In this document: positions 1 through 8,104 of the stretch, piece by piece | How positions within the stretch are numbered: the first letter of the stretch is position 1 | How the letters are laid out: each line of letters opens with the position of its first letter | DNA from: Aquipseudomonas alcaligenes MRY13-0052 | GTDB taxonomy: Bacteria; Pseudomonadota; Gammaproteobacteria; Pseudomonadales; Pseudomonadaceae | Length of the DNA stretch: 64,000 bases | Assembly: GCA_000474255.1 (NCBI GenBank) | Contig: BATO01000014.1 | Location: 46,236-110,235 of the forward strand | Direction: 5' to 3' | Program-made: the position numbers and the translations under genes | The notes under the pieces: model-generated | What the model was told of the DNA's origin: nothing | Databases searched by the model: none | The model's input: the letters and a program-made list of their open reading frames with translations, nothing else

Positions 1-172
1 TGTGGTCGATCTCCTGCATGAGGGCGAGCAGTCTGCCGATCTCACCTTTCGGGAAGCCTTCACGGGCGAACCAGTTGAGGTAATGGCCGGGCAGGTCGGC
101 GAGCAGGCGGCCCTTGTACTTGCCGTAGGGCATTTCACGGGTCACCAGGAGCAGCAGGTCTTCGGGTTTCAT
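1..172 (-). CDS. DUF3820 family protein (3' end outside window)
   Basis: Only the first 57 codons are inside the window; the gene runs off the left edge. The start is the ATG at 172-170. The visible part includes MPYGKYKGRLL and then DLPGHYLNWF, the small conserved block of the DUF3820 family, which some databases label a putative quorum-sensing-regulated virulence factor. No catalytic residues are defined for this family and I infer no biochemical role. It is transcribed away from the EamA gene, so the two share the 173-322 intergenic region. Confidence 0.75.
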   Translation of the reverse strand, partial: MKPEDLLLLVTREMPYGKYKGRLLADLPGHYLNWFAREGFPKGEIGRLLALMQEIDH

Positions 173-322
173 CGGTCTCGCGCCGGCCGGGAGGAGGGAA
201 GTGGGCAAGAATACCTGCTAACCGGCTACTGTCACTTGAGCCTGAGTCACGAAGCCGATATTTTTGAGCCGCCTAATCATTAGTCTGCTACCAAATCGGG
301 CGCGGACCACCCCGGAATCCCC

Positions 323-1201
323 ATGAGCACCAACCCCCCATCGCTGCGACGAGAGGAACCCCTGAAGGGCATCCTGCTCGTGTGCCTGGCGATTTTCCTG
401 TTCTCCAGCCATGACGCGATCTCCAAATACCTGTCGGCCTTCTACCCGATCGTCATGGTGGTCTGGGTGCGCTACCTGGTGCATACGCTGCTGATGGCGG
501 GCTTCCTGCTGCCCCGCGAGGGCCTGCGCGTGCTGCGTACCCAGCGCCCGCTGCTGCAGCTGGGCCGGGCGCTGTGCCTGATCGGCACCAGCCTGTTCTT
601 CACCACCGGCCTGCGCTACATCCCCCTGGCGGAGGCCACGGCGGTGAACTTCCTCGCGCCGCTGGTGGTGACCGCGCTGTCGGTGCCTTTCCTCGGCGAG
701 CGCGTCACCCGTGGGCAGTGGGTGGCGGTGCTGCTGGGCCTGGGCGGGGTGATGCTGATCGTGCGGCCGGGCAGCTCGCTATTCACCCCGGCGATCCTCC
801 TGCCGCTGGCCTCGGCGCTGTGCTTCGGTTTCTACCAGTTGTTTACCCGGCGCCTGAGCCAGACCGACAGCCCGGGCACCAGCAACTTCATCACCGGCAT
901 CACCAACACCCTGATCATGAGCACCCTGGTGCCGTTCTTCTGGGAAGCACCGACCACCCTGGCCCACGGCCTGCTGTTGCTGGCGCTGGGTGCCTGCGGG
1001 ATGGGCGGGCACGTGCTGCTCACCCAGGCCTTCCGCCATGCCTCACCGGCGCTGCTGGCGCCGTTCAGCTACGGGCAGATCGTCTTCGCCGGGTTGCTCG
1101 GCTTCCTGCTCTTCGGCCACGCGCCGGATGCCATCGGTATCGCCGGCATCCTGGTGATCGTCGGCAGCGGCCTGTTCACGGCCTACGCGCAGCGGCGCTG
1201 A
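323..1201 (+). CDS. EamA/DMT family drug-metabolite transporter
   Basis: The 292-aa inner-membrane protein has about ten hydrophobic segments arranged as two similar halves, the standard architecture of EamA permeases (RhaT/DMT superfamily). The conserved stretch LAEATAVNFLAPL in the first half is typical. Such proteins export or import small metabolites; the substrate cannot be read from sequence. The N-terminus is cytoplasmic and charged (RREEPLKG) before the first segment. Its last 26 bp overlap the 3' end of the convergent 118-aa gene. Confidence 0.88.
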   Translation: MSTNPPSLRREEPLKGILLVCLAIFLFSSHDAISKYLSAFYPIVMVVWVRYLVHTLLMAGFLLPREGLRVLRTQRPLLQLGRALCLIGTSLFFTTGLRYIPLAEATAVNFLAPLVVTALSVPFLGERVTRGQWVAVLLGLGGVMLIVRPGSSLFTPAILLPLASALCFGFYQLFTRRLSQTDSPGTSNFITGITNTLIMSTLVPFFWEAPTTLAHGLLLLALGACGMGGHVLLTQAFRHASPALLAPFSYGQIVFAGLLGFLLFGHAPDAIGIAGILVIVGSGLFTAYAQRR

Positions 1202-1532
1202 AGTCGTCGGCGCTGCGGGCCAGCGTGTGGCTGGCCTGGGCGTTGTCGACGTACTCCTTGAGCCAGCGCAGCACCTCCACCGGTTCCCAGCGGGCCGGGT
1301 CGAAGAGGGCGTAGGCCAGCCCCTGGTAACCCACCACATCGAGCTGCTTGTGGTAACCGGCGCGCTGGAACAGCGCTTCGATCTCCGCCAGGCAGGTGTT
1401 GAAGTGCACCCGTGTGAACGGCGTCTTGCCGTCGGTCACCAGCCCTTCCAGGCGCAGTTCCGCGACCGCCTCGCTCACCTCGTCCACGGCCATGCGATTG
1501 ACCGTGTATTTCAGCTGCAGTACGTCGACCAT
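1176..1532 (-). CDS. Conserved hypothetical protein, second gene of a LexA-boxed pair
   Basis: This 118-aa soluble protein starts at the ATG at 1532, preceded by a very strong ribosome site (GAGGAGGAG about 6 nt upstream). No signal peptide or membrane segment is visible. The protein has mixed alpha/beta character (VDVLQLKYTVNRM at the start, WLKEYVDNAQ near the end) and I recognise no domain. The upstream small gene ends only 14 bp before this start, and its stop codon overlaps the ribosome site, so translation is probably coupled. A LexA-type box precedes the pair, which suggests SOS control. The 3' end overlaps the convergent transporter gene by 26 bp. Confidence 0.65.
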   Translation of the reverse strand: MVDVLQLKYTVNRMAVDEVSEAVAELRLEGLVTDGKTPFTRVHFNTCLAEIEALFQRAGYHKQLDVVGYQGLAYALFDPARWEPVEVLRWLKEYVDNAQASHTLARSADDFSAAARRP

Positions 1533-1546
1533 CCCTGTTCTCCTCC

Positions 1547-1717
1547 TCAATGCAGGCCTTGCGCCTTGTTGCGGCTTCCAGCCGACTGGCGCAGGGGGCG
1601 GGGGGCCGGCCGCTTCGGCAAGCGGGGTGGAAAGCCGAGACCGGCGACCTGGGAGACGATGATCCCAGGGATTTGTGACAGTGGTTTTGGCAAGGCGGTT
1701 GGGGCTGAAAGGTTCAT
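1547..1717 (-). CDS. Small 56-aa protein directly behind a LexA-type box
   Basis: The reading frame begins at the ATG at 1717 and ends in a TGA whose last base lies within the ribosome site of the following 118-aa gene. The product is small, Pro- and Arg-rich in its second half (LPKRPAPRPLRQ) and lacks a signal peptide. The start is only 19 bp downstream of the LexA-type box at 1737-1752, the usual geometry for an SOS gene. The upstream ribosome site is weak (GAGAAGCG). It may be a real SOS peptide or a leader that couples translation of the next gene; I recognise no family. Confidence 0.4.
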   Translation of the reverse strand: MNLSAPTALPKPLSQIPGIIVSQVAGLGFPPRLPKRPAPRPLRQSAGSRNKAQGLH

Positions 1718-1736
1718 AGGACGCTTCTCTGAAATA

Positions 1737-1752
1737 CTGTATATTTATACAT
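1737..1752 (-). promoter_or_regulatory. LexA (SOS) box
   Basis: The 16-bp sequence CTGTATATTTATACAT matches the Pseudomonas LexA site (CTGTATA-centre-TATACAG) except at the last base. It overlaps an AT-rich -10-like region on the minus strand and is 20 bp from the start of the 56-aa gene. The divergent endonuclease gene starts 97 bp away on the other side, so control of that gene is also possible. Confidence 0.7.
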
Positions 1753-1848
1753 CTATCAGCTTCGCCGCTTCGTTTGCAACCAAACTCCGATGAATAAACG
1801 TTGTCAGTGAAGGCCTTGAAAACAGCCGTACCGGGAACCCCAGAAGTA

Positions 1849-2535
1849 ATGATCCGTCTCGTCCTGCTGCTGAGCCTTCTATTGGCCGGCACCGCCCACG
1901 CCTCCGCCCCCCGCACCTTCCAGGAAGCCAAGAAGGTCGCCTGGAAGCTCTACGCCCCCCACCCCGTCGAGTTCTATTGCGGCTGCCGCTACAGCGGCAA
2001 CAAGGTCGACCTGAAAAGCTGCGGCTACGTGCCCCGCACCAATGCCCAGCGGGCCAAGCGCATCGAGTGGGAGCACATCGTCCCGGCCTGGGTCATCGGC
2101 CATCAGCGCCAGTGCTGGCAGAAGGGCGGGCGCGAGAACTGCGCCAGGCACGACGCCGCCTTCCGCCGCGCCGAGGCCGACCTGCACAACCTGGTGCCGA
2201 GCATCGGCGAGGTGAACGGCGACCGCAGCAACTACGGCTTCGGCTGGCTTCCACAAAAGCCCAGCCAGTACGGCGCCTGCCCGATGGTGGTGGACTTCAA
2301 GGCACGCAAGGCCATGCCGCGCCAGCAGGTGCGCGGCATGATCGCGCGCACCTACTTCTACATGAGCGAACGCTACGGCCTGCGCCTCTCCAAGCAGGAC
2401 CGCCAGCTCTACAGCGCCTGGAACAAGCAGTACCCGGCCGAAGCCTGGGAGCGTAACCGCAACCAGCGCGTCGCCTGCGCCATGGGCCACGGCAACCACT
2501 TCGTGGGGACGGTGAACCTGAAGTTGTGCAAGTGA
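1849..2535 (+). CDS. endA: Secreted endonuclease I (EndA/Vvn family)
   Basis: The 228-aa protein has a clear signal peptide (MIRLVLLLSLLLAGTAHA), so it is exported. The endonuclease I catalytic block is present: EWEHIVPAW with the His used in the beta-beta-alpha metal fold, followed by DLHNLVPSIGEVNGDRSN, which supplies the metal-binding Asn and the Arg. Several Cys pairs (CGCRY, CWQKGGRENC) fit disulfides in the periplasm. Such enzymes cut DNA non-specifically and help recycle nucleotides or limit incoming DNA. I chose ATG 1849 over upstream codons because it begins the signal peptide. Confidence 0.9.
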   Translation: MIRLVLLLSLLLAGTAHASAPRTFQEAKKVAWKLYAPHPVEFYCGCRYSGNKVDLKSCGYVPRTNAQRAKRIEWEHIVPAWVIGHQRQCWQKGGRENCARHDAAFRRAEADLHNLVPSIGEVNGDRSNYGFGWLPQKPSQYGACPMVVDFKARKAMPRQQVRGMIARTYFYMSERYGLRLSKQDRQLYSAWNKQYPAEAWERNRNQRVACAMGHGNHFVGTVNLKLCK

Positions 2536-2584
2536 GGGTGGCTGTCTTGCTGCGAAAGAAGGTGTCGAACCTGATCTGCGCGAT

Positions 2585-2856
2585 GTAGGGGCGACTTCAG
2601 TCGCCCAGGGCAACGGAGTTGCCCCGGCCTTGCGGAGGGCAGCCCTGCGGGCTGCTTGGCGACTGAAGTCGCCCCTACAGGTTGCGCCGCGAATCAGCCG
2701 CGAACCCTTCTGGAACATCGCATCGCGAATGAATTCGCTCCCACGAGGCGGCAGTGGAGGCACCCCTTGTGGGAGCGGCTTCAGCCGCGAAAGACCTTCC
2801 GCAGGCGCCCGGTAGCGAATGATCGGACAACCCAGGGCGACTGAAGTCGCCCCTAC
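2585..2856. repeat. Cluster of REP-type palindromic repeats
   Basis: Between the endonuclease and acetyltransferase genes there is no coding sequence but several short palindromic repeats. One family, GGCGACTGAAGTCGCCCCTAC, occurs at 2585-2606 (inverted), 2658-2678 and 2835-2856. A second family, with GTGGGAGCG at one end and CGCGAA at the other, occurs at 2725-2744 and 2769-2793. These match the REP/BIME elements common between Pseudomonas genes. Confidence 0.85.
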
Positions 2857-2957
2857 AGGGCGGCCTGGCGCTGTATGCCGTTTTTCCCAGTGATCTGTGC
2901 CTATCGGCTGCCGCGTGTTGCGCCCTAGCATCGGTCATCGATGAAGAGGGCAGTGCG

Positions 2958-3449
2958 ATGGACGGAATTCCCGGCGGTATCGAATTTCCTGGCCTGCAGG
3001 TGCGGCGGCTGGTGCCGGACGACCTGGAGCGGGTTTGCGTGCACCGCGAGGCGATGTTCCTCGAGGCGGGAGGCGACCCGGCGGGGCTGCGGGTGATGAC
3101 CGAGCACTTCCGCCCGTGGCTGCGGGAGCGCCTGGCCGACGGCCGCTACTACGGCTTCGCGCTGATGGACGAGGCGCGCATTGCGGCGGCCATCGGCCTG
3201 ATGAGCATCGAGTGGCCGCCGCATCCTTCCCACCCGGAGCAGGACCAGCGCGGCTATGTGCTGAACGTGTTCGTCGAGCCCGACTACCGACGCCGAGGCC
3301 TGGCGTCGGCGCTGATGCAGCTGGCGGAGGCCGAATTCACCCGTCGTGGCCTGGGCTTCGCCGTGCTGCACGCGACCCAGGTCGGCCGCCCGGTATACGA
3401 GGCGTTGGGTTGGGCGGCCACCAGCGAGATGGCCAAGGCCATTGGCTGA
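2958..3449 (+). CDS. GNAT family N-acetyltransferase
   Basis: The 163-aa protein has the GNAT fold. The acetyl-CoA binding motif A is clear in VEPDYRRRGLASALM (residues about 100-114), and the C-terminal part (VGRPVYEALGW) matches motif B. The start at ATG 2958 follows a GAAGAGG ribosome site. The acceptor substrate is not evident. The gene stands alone after the REP cluster. Confidence 0.88.
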   Translation: MDGIPGGIEFPGLQVRRLVPDDLERVCVHREAMFLEAGGDPAGLRVMTEHFRPWLRERLADGRYYGFALMDEARIAAAIGLMSIEWPPHPSHPEQDQRGYVLNVFVEPDYRRRGLASALMQLAEAEFTRRGLGFAVLHATQVGRPVYEALGWAATSEMAKAIG

Positions 3450-3622
3450 GTCGCCATCCAGGCACTGTCCCTGGCCGGAAATCACCGCGCTGTCCCCTTA
3501 AGCCCCCCTGGCTGTCCGCGATTGCCCTCAGCCCTTGTCGAGCGGCTGGCTTAACGTTGCCCTCTACCCACCACAACAAGAGCCCGTGCCGGCTGCCTGG
3601 CACGGTAGAAGAGGGGAGTGCG

Positions 3623-3991
3623 ATGCCGAAACCCAGAACACTGCTGATTCCCGCCACCCTGCTGGCCCTGGTCGGGCTGCTGGGCGGCTGTGGCGAGGAG
3701 GCCAAGCCGGCCGCGCCGCAGAACGCCGCCACCCTGGCCCCCACCGACCCGGCCCTGGCCAAGGTCTACGACACCAGCTGCAAGCTGTGCCACGCCAACC
3801 CCGCCTCCGGCGCCCCGCAGAGTGGCGACACCGCAGCCTGGGCGCCCCGGGTAGCCCAGGGCACGGACAGCCTGCTGGACCACAGCATCAATGGCTTCAA
3901 GGGCATGCCGCCGATGGGCATGTGCATGCAGTGCTCGGAAGAACAATTCCTCGCACTGATCTCCTTCATGTCCGGTCAGCACCTCGAATAA
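3623..3991 (+). CDS. Cytochrome c5-like c-type cytochrome, predicted lipoprotein
   Basis: The 122-aa protein begins with a lipoprotein signal: the lipobox LGGC places the lipidated Cys at residue 23. It has one haem-binding site, CKLCH (53-57). Downstream, KGMPPMGMCMQC (94-104) supplies the axial Met and the extra Cys pair that is a hallmark of cytochrome c5. It should sit on the periplasmic face of a membrane and pass single electrons. The start ATG 3623 follows a GAGGGGAG site. It is the first gene of a tight operon: the oxidase gene begins 10 bp after its stop, so it may be that enzyme's electron acceptor. Confidence 0.88.
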   Translation: MPKPRTLLIPATLLALVGLLGGCGEEAKPAAPQNAATLAPTDPALAKVYDTSCKLCHANPASGAPQSGDTAAWAPRVAQGTDSLLDHSINGFKGMPPMGMCMQCSEEQFLALISFMSGQHLE

Positions 3992-4001
3992 GGCGTCCTC
4001 C

Positions 4002-5396
4002 ATGGTTATGAATCTCACCCGACGCCAACTGCTGCAAAGGGCCGGCGTCGCTGGCGCCTTCACGGCCCTGGCCTGCACCCCGGCGATGGCGGAACTGGTC
4101 CGCGCCCCCCGCCTGATTCCCTGGCGCAACTGGTCCGGCGGGCAGAGCTGCCTGCCCCAGGCGCGCCTCGCCCCGCAGAACCTGGACGAACTGGTCCAGG
4201 CCATCCGCCAGGCCGAAGGCAAGGTCCGCCCGGTGGGCTCCGCTCACTCCTTCAGCGCCCTGGTGCCCACCGACGGCACCCTGGTGTCGCTCGCCTATTT
4301 CAATGGTTTGCTGAGCCACGACCCGGCCACCCTGCAGGCGGAGTTCGCCGCCGGCACGCCGATGTCGCTGATGGGCCCGGCGCTCAAGGATGTGGGCCAG
4401 GCCCTGCACAACATGGCCGACATCGACTACCAGACCCTGGCCGGGGCGATCGCCACCTCGACCCACGGCACCGGCGTCGGCTTCGGCTCCTATTCCGACC
4501 ATGTCACCGGCCTGCAACTGGTGACCGCCAGCGGCGAGGTGCTGGATTGCGCCGCCCAGCGCCACCCCGAGGTGTTCAATGCCGCGCGGGTGTCCCTCGG
4601 CGCCTTTGGCATCGCCACCCGGGTGCGCATGCAGAACCGCGAGGCCTACCGCCTGCGCGAGAAGCAGTGGATCGCCAGCACCGAGGAGCTGCTGGAGGAC
4701 GTGGACAACCTCACCCGTGACAACCAGCACTGGGAAATGCTGGTGATCACCCATTCCGACTACGCGCTGTCCATCGCCCTCAACGAGACCACCGACCCGG
4801 CGACACCGCCGCTGGACCCGGCGGAGGAGGGGGGCAACGAGTTCGTGAAGATCATCGAGAACCTCGACAAGTACGGCAGCGACTTCCCCGCCGCGCGCCG
4901 TGCGCTGCTCAACAGCCTGCGCCATATCGCCAGCTTCGATGACCGGGTCGGCGACTCCTACGAGATCTACGCCAACGTGCGCAACGTGCGCTTCAACGAG
5001 ATGGAGTACTCGGTGCCCGCCGAGCACGGCCCGGCCTGCCTGCGGGAGATCCTTGCGCTGATCCGCGAGAAGGACCTGCGCACCTGGTTCCCCATCGAGT
5101 ACCGCTACGTGAAGGCCGACGACATCCCCCTGAGCATGTTCGAGGGGCGCGACAGCTGCTCGATCTCCGTGCACCAGCACTACGGCATGGACCACCACAA
5201 CTTCTTCGCCGCCGTCGAACCGATCTTCTGGAAGTACGCCGGCCGGCCGCATTGGGGCAAGTTGCACACGCTGAATGCGCGCACCCTGCAGCCGCTCTAC
5301 CCGCGCTGGAAGGAATTCACCGAGGTGCGCCAGGCGCTGGACCCGAGCGGCAAGTTCCTCAATGCGCACCTGTCCTCGATCCTCGGCGTGGCCTGA
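4002..5396 (+). CDS. Tat-exported FAD-linked oxidase with D-arabinono-1,4-lactone oxidase domain
   Basis: The 464-aa protein carries a twin-arginine signal (LTRRQLLQRAG) ending near ACTPAMA, so it is exported folded. The FAD-binding 4 domain follows: VRPVGSAHSFSALVPTDG and ATSTHGTGVGFGSYSDHVTG are typical of the VAO/aldonolactone oxidase family. The C-terminal part (HWGKLHTLNARTL, LDPSGKFLN) matches the ALO domain. Cytosolic relatives oxidise sugar lactones or alditols; the natural substrate here is unknown. It lies between the cytochrome and a fold-III PLP enzyme gene, which begins 15 bp downstream. A second in-frame ATG at 4008 is an alternative start. Confidence 0.85.
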   Translation: MVMNLTRRQLLQRAGVAGAFTALACTPAMAELVRAPRLIPWRNWSGGQSCLPQARLAPQNLDELVQAIRQAEGKVRPVGSAHSFSALVPTDGTLVSLAYFNGLLSHDPATLQAEFAAGTPMSLMGPALKDVGQALHNMADIDYQTLAGAIATSTHGTGVGFGSYSDHVTGLQLVTASGEVLDCAAQRHPEVFNAARVSLGAFGIATRVRMQNREAYRLREKQWIASTEELLEDVDNLTRDNQHWEMLVITHSDYALSIALNETTDPATPPLDPAEEGGNEFVKIIENLDKYGSDFPAARRALLNSLRHIASFDDRVGDSYEIYANVRNVRFNEMEYSVPAEHGPACLREILALIREKDLRTWFPIEYRYVKADDIPLSMFEGRDSCSISVHQHYGMDHHNFFAAVEPIFWKYAGRPHWGKLHTLNARTLQPLYPRWKEFTEVRQALDPSGKFLNAHLSSILGVA

Positions 5397-5411
5397 TAAC
5401 AAGGAGAAACC

Positions 5412-6689
5412 ATGAACCGTCGCAACTTCCTCGTCGGTACCGCCGGTGCCGGCGTGCTGCTCGCCGGTGTCGGTGCCTGGATGCGCCCGGCCGACAAGGG
5501 CGCCCCCTACAGCGATTACTTCGCGCGGCTGAACCGCGAGCTCAAGGAGCGGGGGCCGATGCACCCGGTGATGCTGATCGACCTGGACCGGCTGGACCAC
5601 AACATCGATGTGGTGATGCAGTCGGTGCGCCGTGCCGGCAAGGCGTTGCGCCTGGTGGAGAAGTCGCTGCCGTCGCCGCAACTGCTCGACTACATCGCCA
5701 AGCGCGCGGGCACCCGGCGGATGATGTCGTTCCACCAGCCCTTCCTCAATCACGACGCCGAGCGCTTCCCCGATTCCGACCTGCTGCTCGGCAAGCCGAT
5801 GCCGGTGCGCTCGGCGCAACTGTTCTACGAAAGCCATCGCGGCGCCTTCGACCCGACGACCCAGCTGCAATGGCTGCTCGACACCCCCGAGCGGCTGGAG
5901 CAGTACCTGGCACTGGCCAAGGGCCTGAACACGCGCATGCGCATCAACATCGAGCTGGATGTGGGGCTGCATCGGGGCGGCGTTCAGGACCAGGCGACCC
6001 TGGGGCGGATGCTCGGTCTGATCGGCGCCAACCCGCAGCACCTGGAGTTCGCCGGCTTCATGGGCTACGACCCCTTCGTCGGCATGGGCGTGCCGGGCAT
6101 CCTCGGCTCGCCCGAGGAGTTGTTCGCCAAGGTGATGACCCTCTACGACGGCTTCGTCGACTACACCCGCATCCAGCACGCCGCGCTGTGGCGCCCGGGC
6201 CTGACGCTGAACACCGCCGGCAGCCCGAGCTACCGCATGCACGAGCGCGAGCGCACCAGCAGCGAGGTGTCGGTGGGCTCGGCGCTGCTCAAGCCCACCC
6301 ATTACGACCTGCCGTCCCTGGAGGAGCACCAGCCGGCGGCCTATATCGCCACGCCGGTACTCAAGAGCACCGGTGCGGTGCGGATCCCGGCGCTGGACGG
6401 CAAGTCGGCGCTGTTCTCCTGGTGGGACCCGAACCAGCGCGAGACCTTCTTCATCTACGGCGGCAACTGGATGGCCGAGCCGGAGTCGCCCAAGGGGCTG
6501 CAGTTCAACGGCCTCTACGGGCGCAGTTCCAACCAGGAGATGGTCAACGGTTCCCACGCCGTCGGCCTGGGCGTGGATGACCAGGTGTTCCTGCGGCCGA
6601 CCCAGTCGGAATCCATCCTGCTGCAGTTCGGCGACCTGCTGGCGGTGCGCGATGGGCGCATCGTCGACACCTGGCCGGTGTACAGCTGA
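5412..6689 (+). CDS. Tat-exported fold-III PLP enzyme (DSD1/alanine racemase N-terminal type)
   Basis: The 425-aa protein starts with NRRNFLVGTAGAG, a twin-arginine signal, followed by an alanine-racemase-type barrel. The segment PVMLIDLDRLDHNIDVV marks the first strand, and VEKSLPSPQLLDYIA contains the lysine expected to hold PLP. The family includes D-threonine aldolases and D-serine dehydratases. Export by Tat is unusual for this group, although it would let the folded PLP-loaded protein cross the membrane. It is the last gene of the cytochrome-oxidase-PLP enzyme operon; an intergenic repeat block and a strong hairpin follow. Confidence 0.8.
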   Translation: MNRRNFLVGTAGAGVLLAGVGAWMRPADKGAPYSDYFARLNRELKERGPMHPVMLIDLDRLDHNIDVVMQSVRRAGKALRLVEKSLPSPQLLDYIAKRAGTRRMMSFHQPFLNHDAERFPDSDLLLGKPMPVRSAQLFYESHRGAFDPTTQLQWLLDTPERLEQYLALAKGLNTRMRINIELDVGLHRGGVQDQATLGRMLGLIGANPQHLEFAGFMGYDPFVGMGVPGILGSPEELFAKVMTLYDGFVDYTRIQHAALWRPGLTLNTAGSPSYRMHERERTSSEVSVGSALLKPTHYDLPSLEEHQPAAYIATPVLKSTGAVRIPALDGKSALFSWWDPNQRETFFIYGGNWMAEPESPKGLQFNGLYGRSSNQEMVNGSHAVGLGVDDQVFLRPTQSESILLQFGDLLAVRDGRIVDTWPVYS

Positions 6690-6705
6690 GTGGATGGCAC
6701 ACCGC

Positions 6706-6837
6706 CGTAGGTTGGCGCCGAGCGCAGCGAGGCCCAACGGTGCGATGCAGGGGCTCGCTACGTAGGCAGATAAGTAGGGCGGGTGAAACCCGCGTTTGCC
6801 CTCGTGCCCAGCCCTGTCGGGTTGCACCCGACCTACA
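6706..6837. repeat. Pseudomonas intergenic repeat block
   Basis: This non-coding stretch holds short dyads common in Pseudomonas intergenic DNA: GGTTGGCGCCGAGCGCAGCG with its partner GGCCCAAC, then GCGGGTGAAACCCGC, then GTCGGGTTGCACCCGAC. It lies between two convergent genes and resembles REP-type elements rather than a gene. Confidence 0.6.
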
Positions 6838-6869
6838 AGGCGCATTGCCGCGTGATGCAGGATGCAAAA

Positions 6870-6901
6870 CGAAAACCCCGGGCATAGGCCCGGGGTTTTC
6901 G
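6870..6901. terminator. Bidirectional intrinsic terminator
   Basis: A near-perfect hairpin with stem AAAACCCCGGGC / GCCCGGGGTTTT lies between the convergent PLP enzyme and SphA-like genes and can stop transcription from both sides. Confidence 0.85.
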
Positions 6902-6911
6902 TATCGGCCTG

Positions 6912-7862
6912 TCAGAGGGTGAAGGGCAGGTTCAGCTTGGCCCAGAACATCTCGCCTTCCGGGCGGTTCTCCACGGCGAATTCCTTGGCCCAGCGCATCT
7001 CCACGCTGGCGTACTTGAGGAAGGTGAGGTGCACGGCCGGGCCGATGGCGAAGACCTGGCCGCGCACGCCGTCGTCCACATCCTCGCCCATGAAGGTCAC
7101 CGTCCTGCCGAACTGCTCGTCGTCGGTGGTCTGCTTCACGTAGTAGCCGTTCAGGCCCAGGCGCAGGTTGTCGGTCACCCGGTAGCTGGCGGAGTAGTCG
7201 AAGTGGAACAGCTGACCGGAGCGGTAGTCGGTGTCGTGGTTTTCCTCGTTGAAGCTGTAGGTGGTCTTGATCGACAGCTCGGTGCGGTCGTCGGGCTGCC
7301 AGGTCGCCGAAAGCATCGGTTTGTAGGTGTAAAAGTTGTTGCTGGTGTTGGCCGGGCGCGCGGCGTCGTAGCTGCCGGTGGGGATTGTGATCTCCAGGGC
7401 GGCGCCCAGGGTCAGGTCCTTGCCCATGTCCCAGAGGATGACGGGCGCGACGGTGGTGTCGCCCTGGCTTTCACGTTCGCTCTGCATGCCGAACATGGCC
7501 ACCTGCTGGCGCATATAGGGCTGCGCGACGTAGCCGCCGACACGGCCACCGAACACCCGCAGCGGGCTGAGGTAGTCCAGGCGCGGGATGAGTGCGTCGG
7601 AGGTGATCTTCACGTCCGGCACCTTGCCGCCGAGGGAGCTGATGTCCAGCTTCTTCGACTCGTAGTGGTTGTAGTAGAGGTTGAAGGCGAACATGTGGTC
7701 CGGCAGGTTGGTCACGTCCAGCGGCAGGACGAAGAAGCCGTCGGTACCGGGGCCGATGTTGTCGACACCGTTTTCGGTGGCCTGGGCCGGTGAGGAGAGG
7801 GAGGTCGCCATGGCGAGGGAGGCTGCCAGCACGGACAGCCGGGGGACACGGATAGGTTTCAT
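6912..7862 (-). CDS. SphA/phenol-MetA-type outer-membrane beta-barrel protein
   Basis: The 316-aa protein has a signal peptide (cleavage near SSPAQA) and then alternating beta strands ending in NLPFTL, a terminal aromatic-rich strand of an outer-membrane barrel. The N-terminal mature part (GVDNIGPGTDGFFVLPLD) fits the family that includes SphA and the meta-pathway phenol-degradation porin-like proteins. These are linked to uptake of hydrophobic compounds. The divergent AraC-type regulator at 8105 is the natural candidate to control it. A strong terminator lies directly after the stop. Confidence 0.72.
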   Translation of the reverse strand: MKPIRVPRLSVLAASLAMATSLSSPAQATENGVDNIGPGTDGFFVLPLDVTNLPDHMFAFNLYYNHYESKKLDISSLGGKVPDVKITSDALIPRLDYLSPLRVFGGRVGGYVAQPYMRQQVAMFGMQSERESQGDTTVAPVILWDMGKDLTLGAALEITIPTGSYDAARPANTSNNFYTYKPMLSATWQPDDRTELSIKTTYSFNEENHDTDYRSGQLFHFDYSASYRVTDNLRLGLNGYYVKQTTDDEQFGRTVTFMGEDVDDGVRGQVFAIGPAVHLTFLKYASVEMRWAKEFAVENRPEGEMFWAKLNLPFTL

Positions 7863-8104
7863 AGTGAGCTCATTTCTTATTGTTGGCGGACGGCTCCGGG
7901 GCGTGGCCCGGGCCGCCGCATAGAAATAAGCGCTCAAGGCCGAGGGATGCAGGGCATTGCCGGACAATCAGGGGGCCTTTCGGGGCCAGGCCGCAATATT
8001 CAGTTACACCCTCATCTGGGACACCCGCTAACGCGATATGATGGCGCCGCCATGCCCCTACCCAGAACAAGAATTCCGGGCGCGTGGCTGGGGAACCGCT
8101 CGCC

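Noticed and set aside
3966..6845. A 959-codon open frame on the minus strand
   Set aside because: It lies fully antisense to three genes with clear signals and domains. High GC and biased third positions open the opposite frame; the translation has no domain and is His/Gln/Arg-rich.
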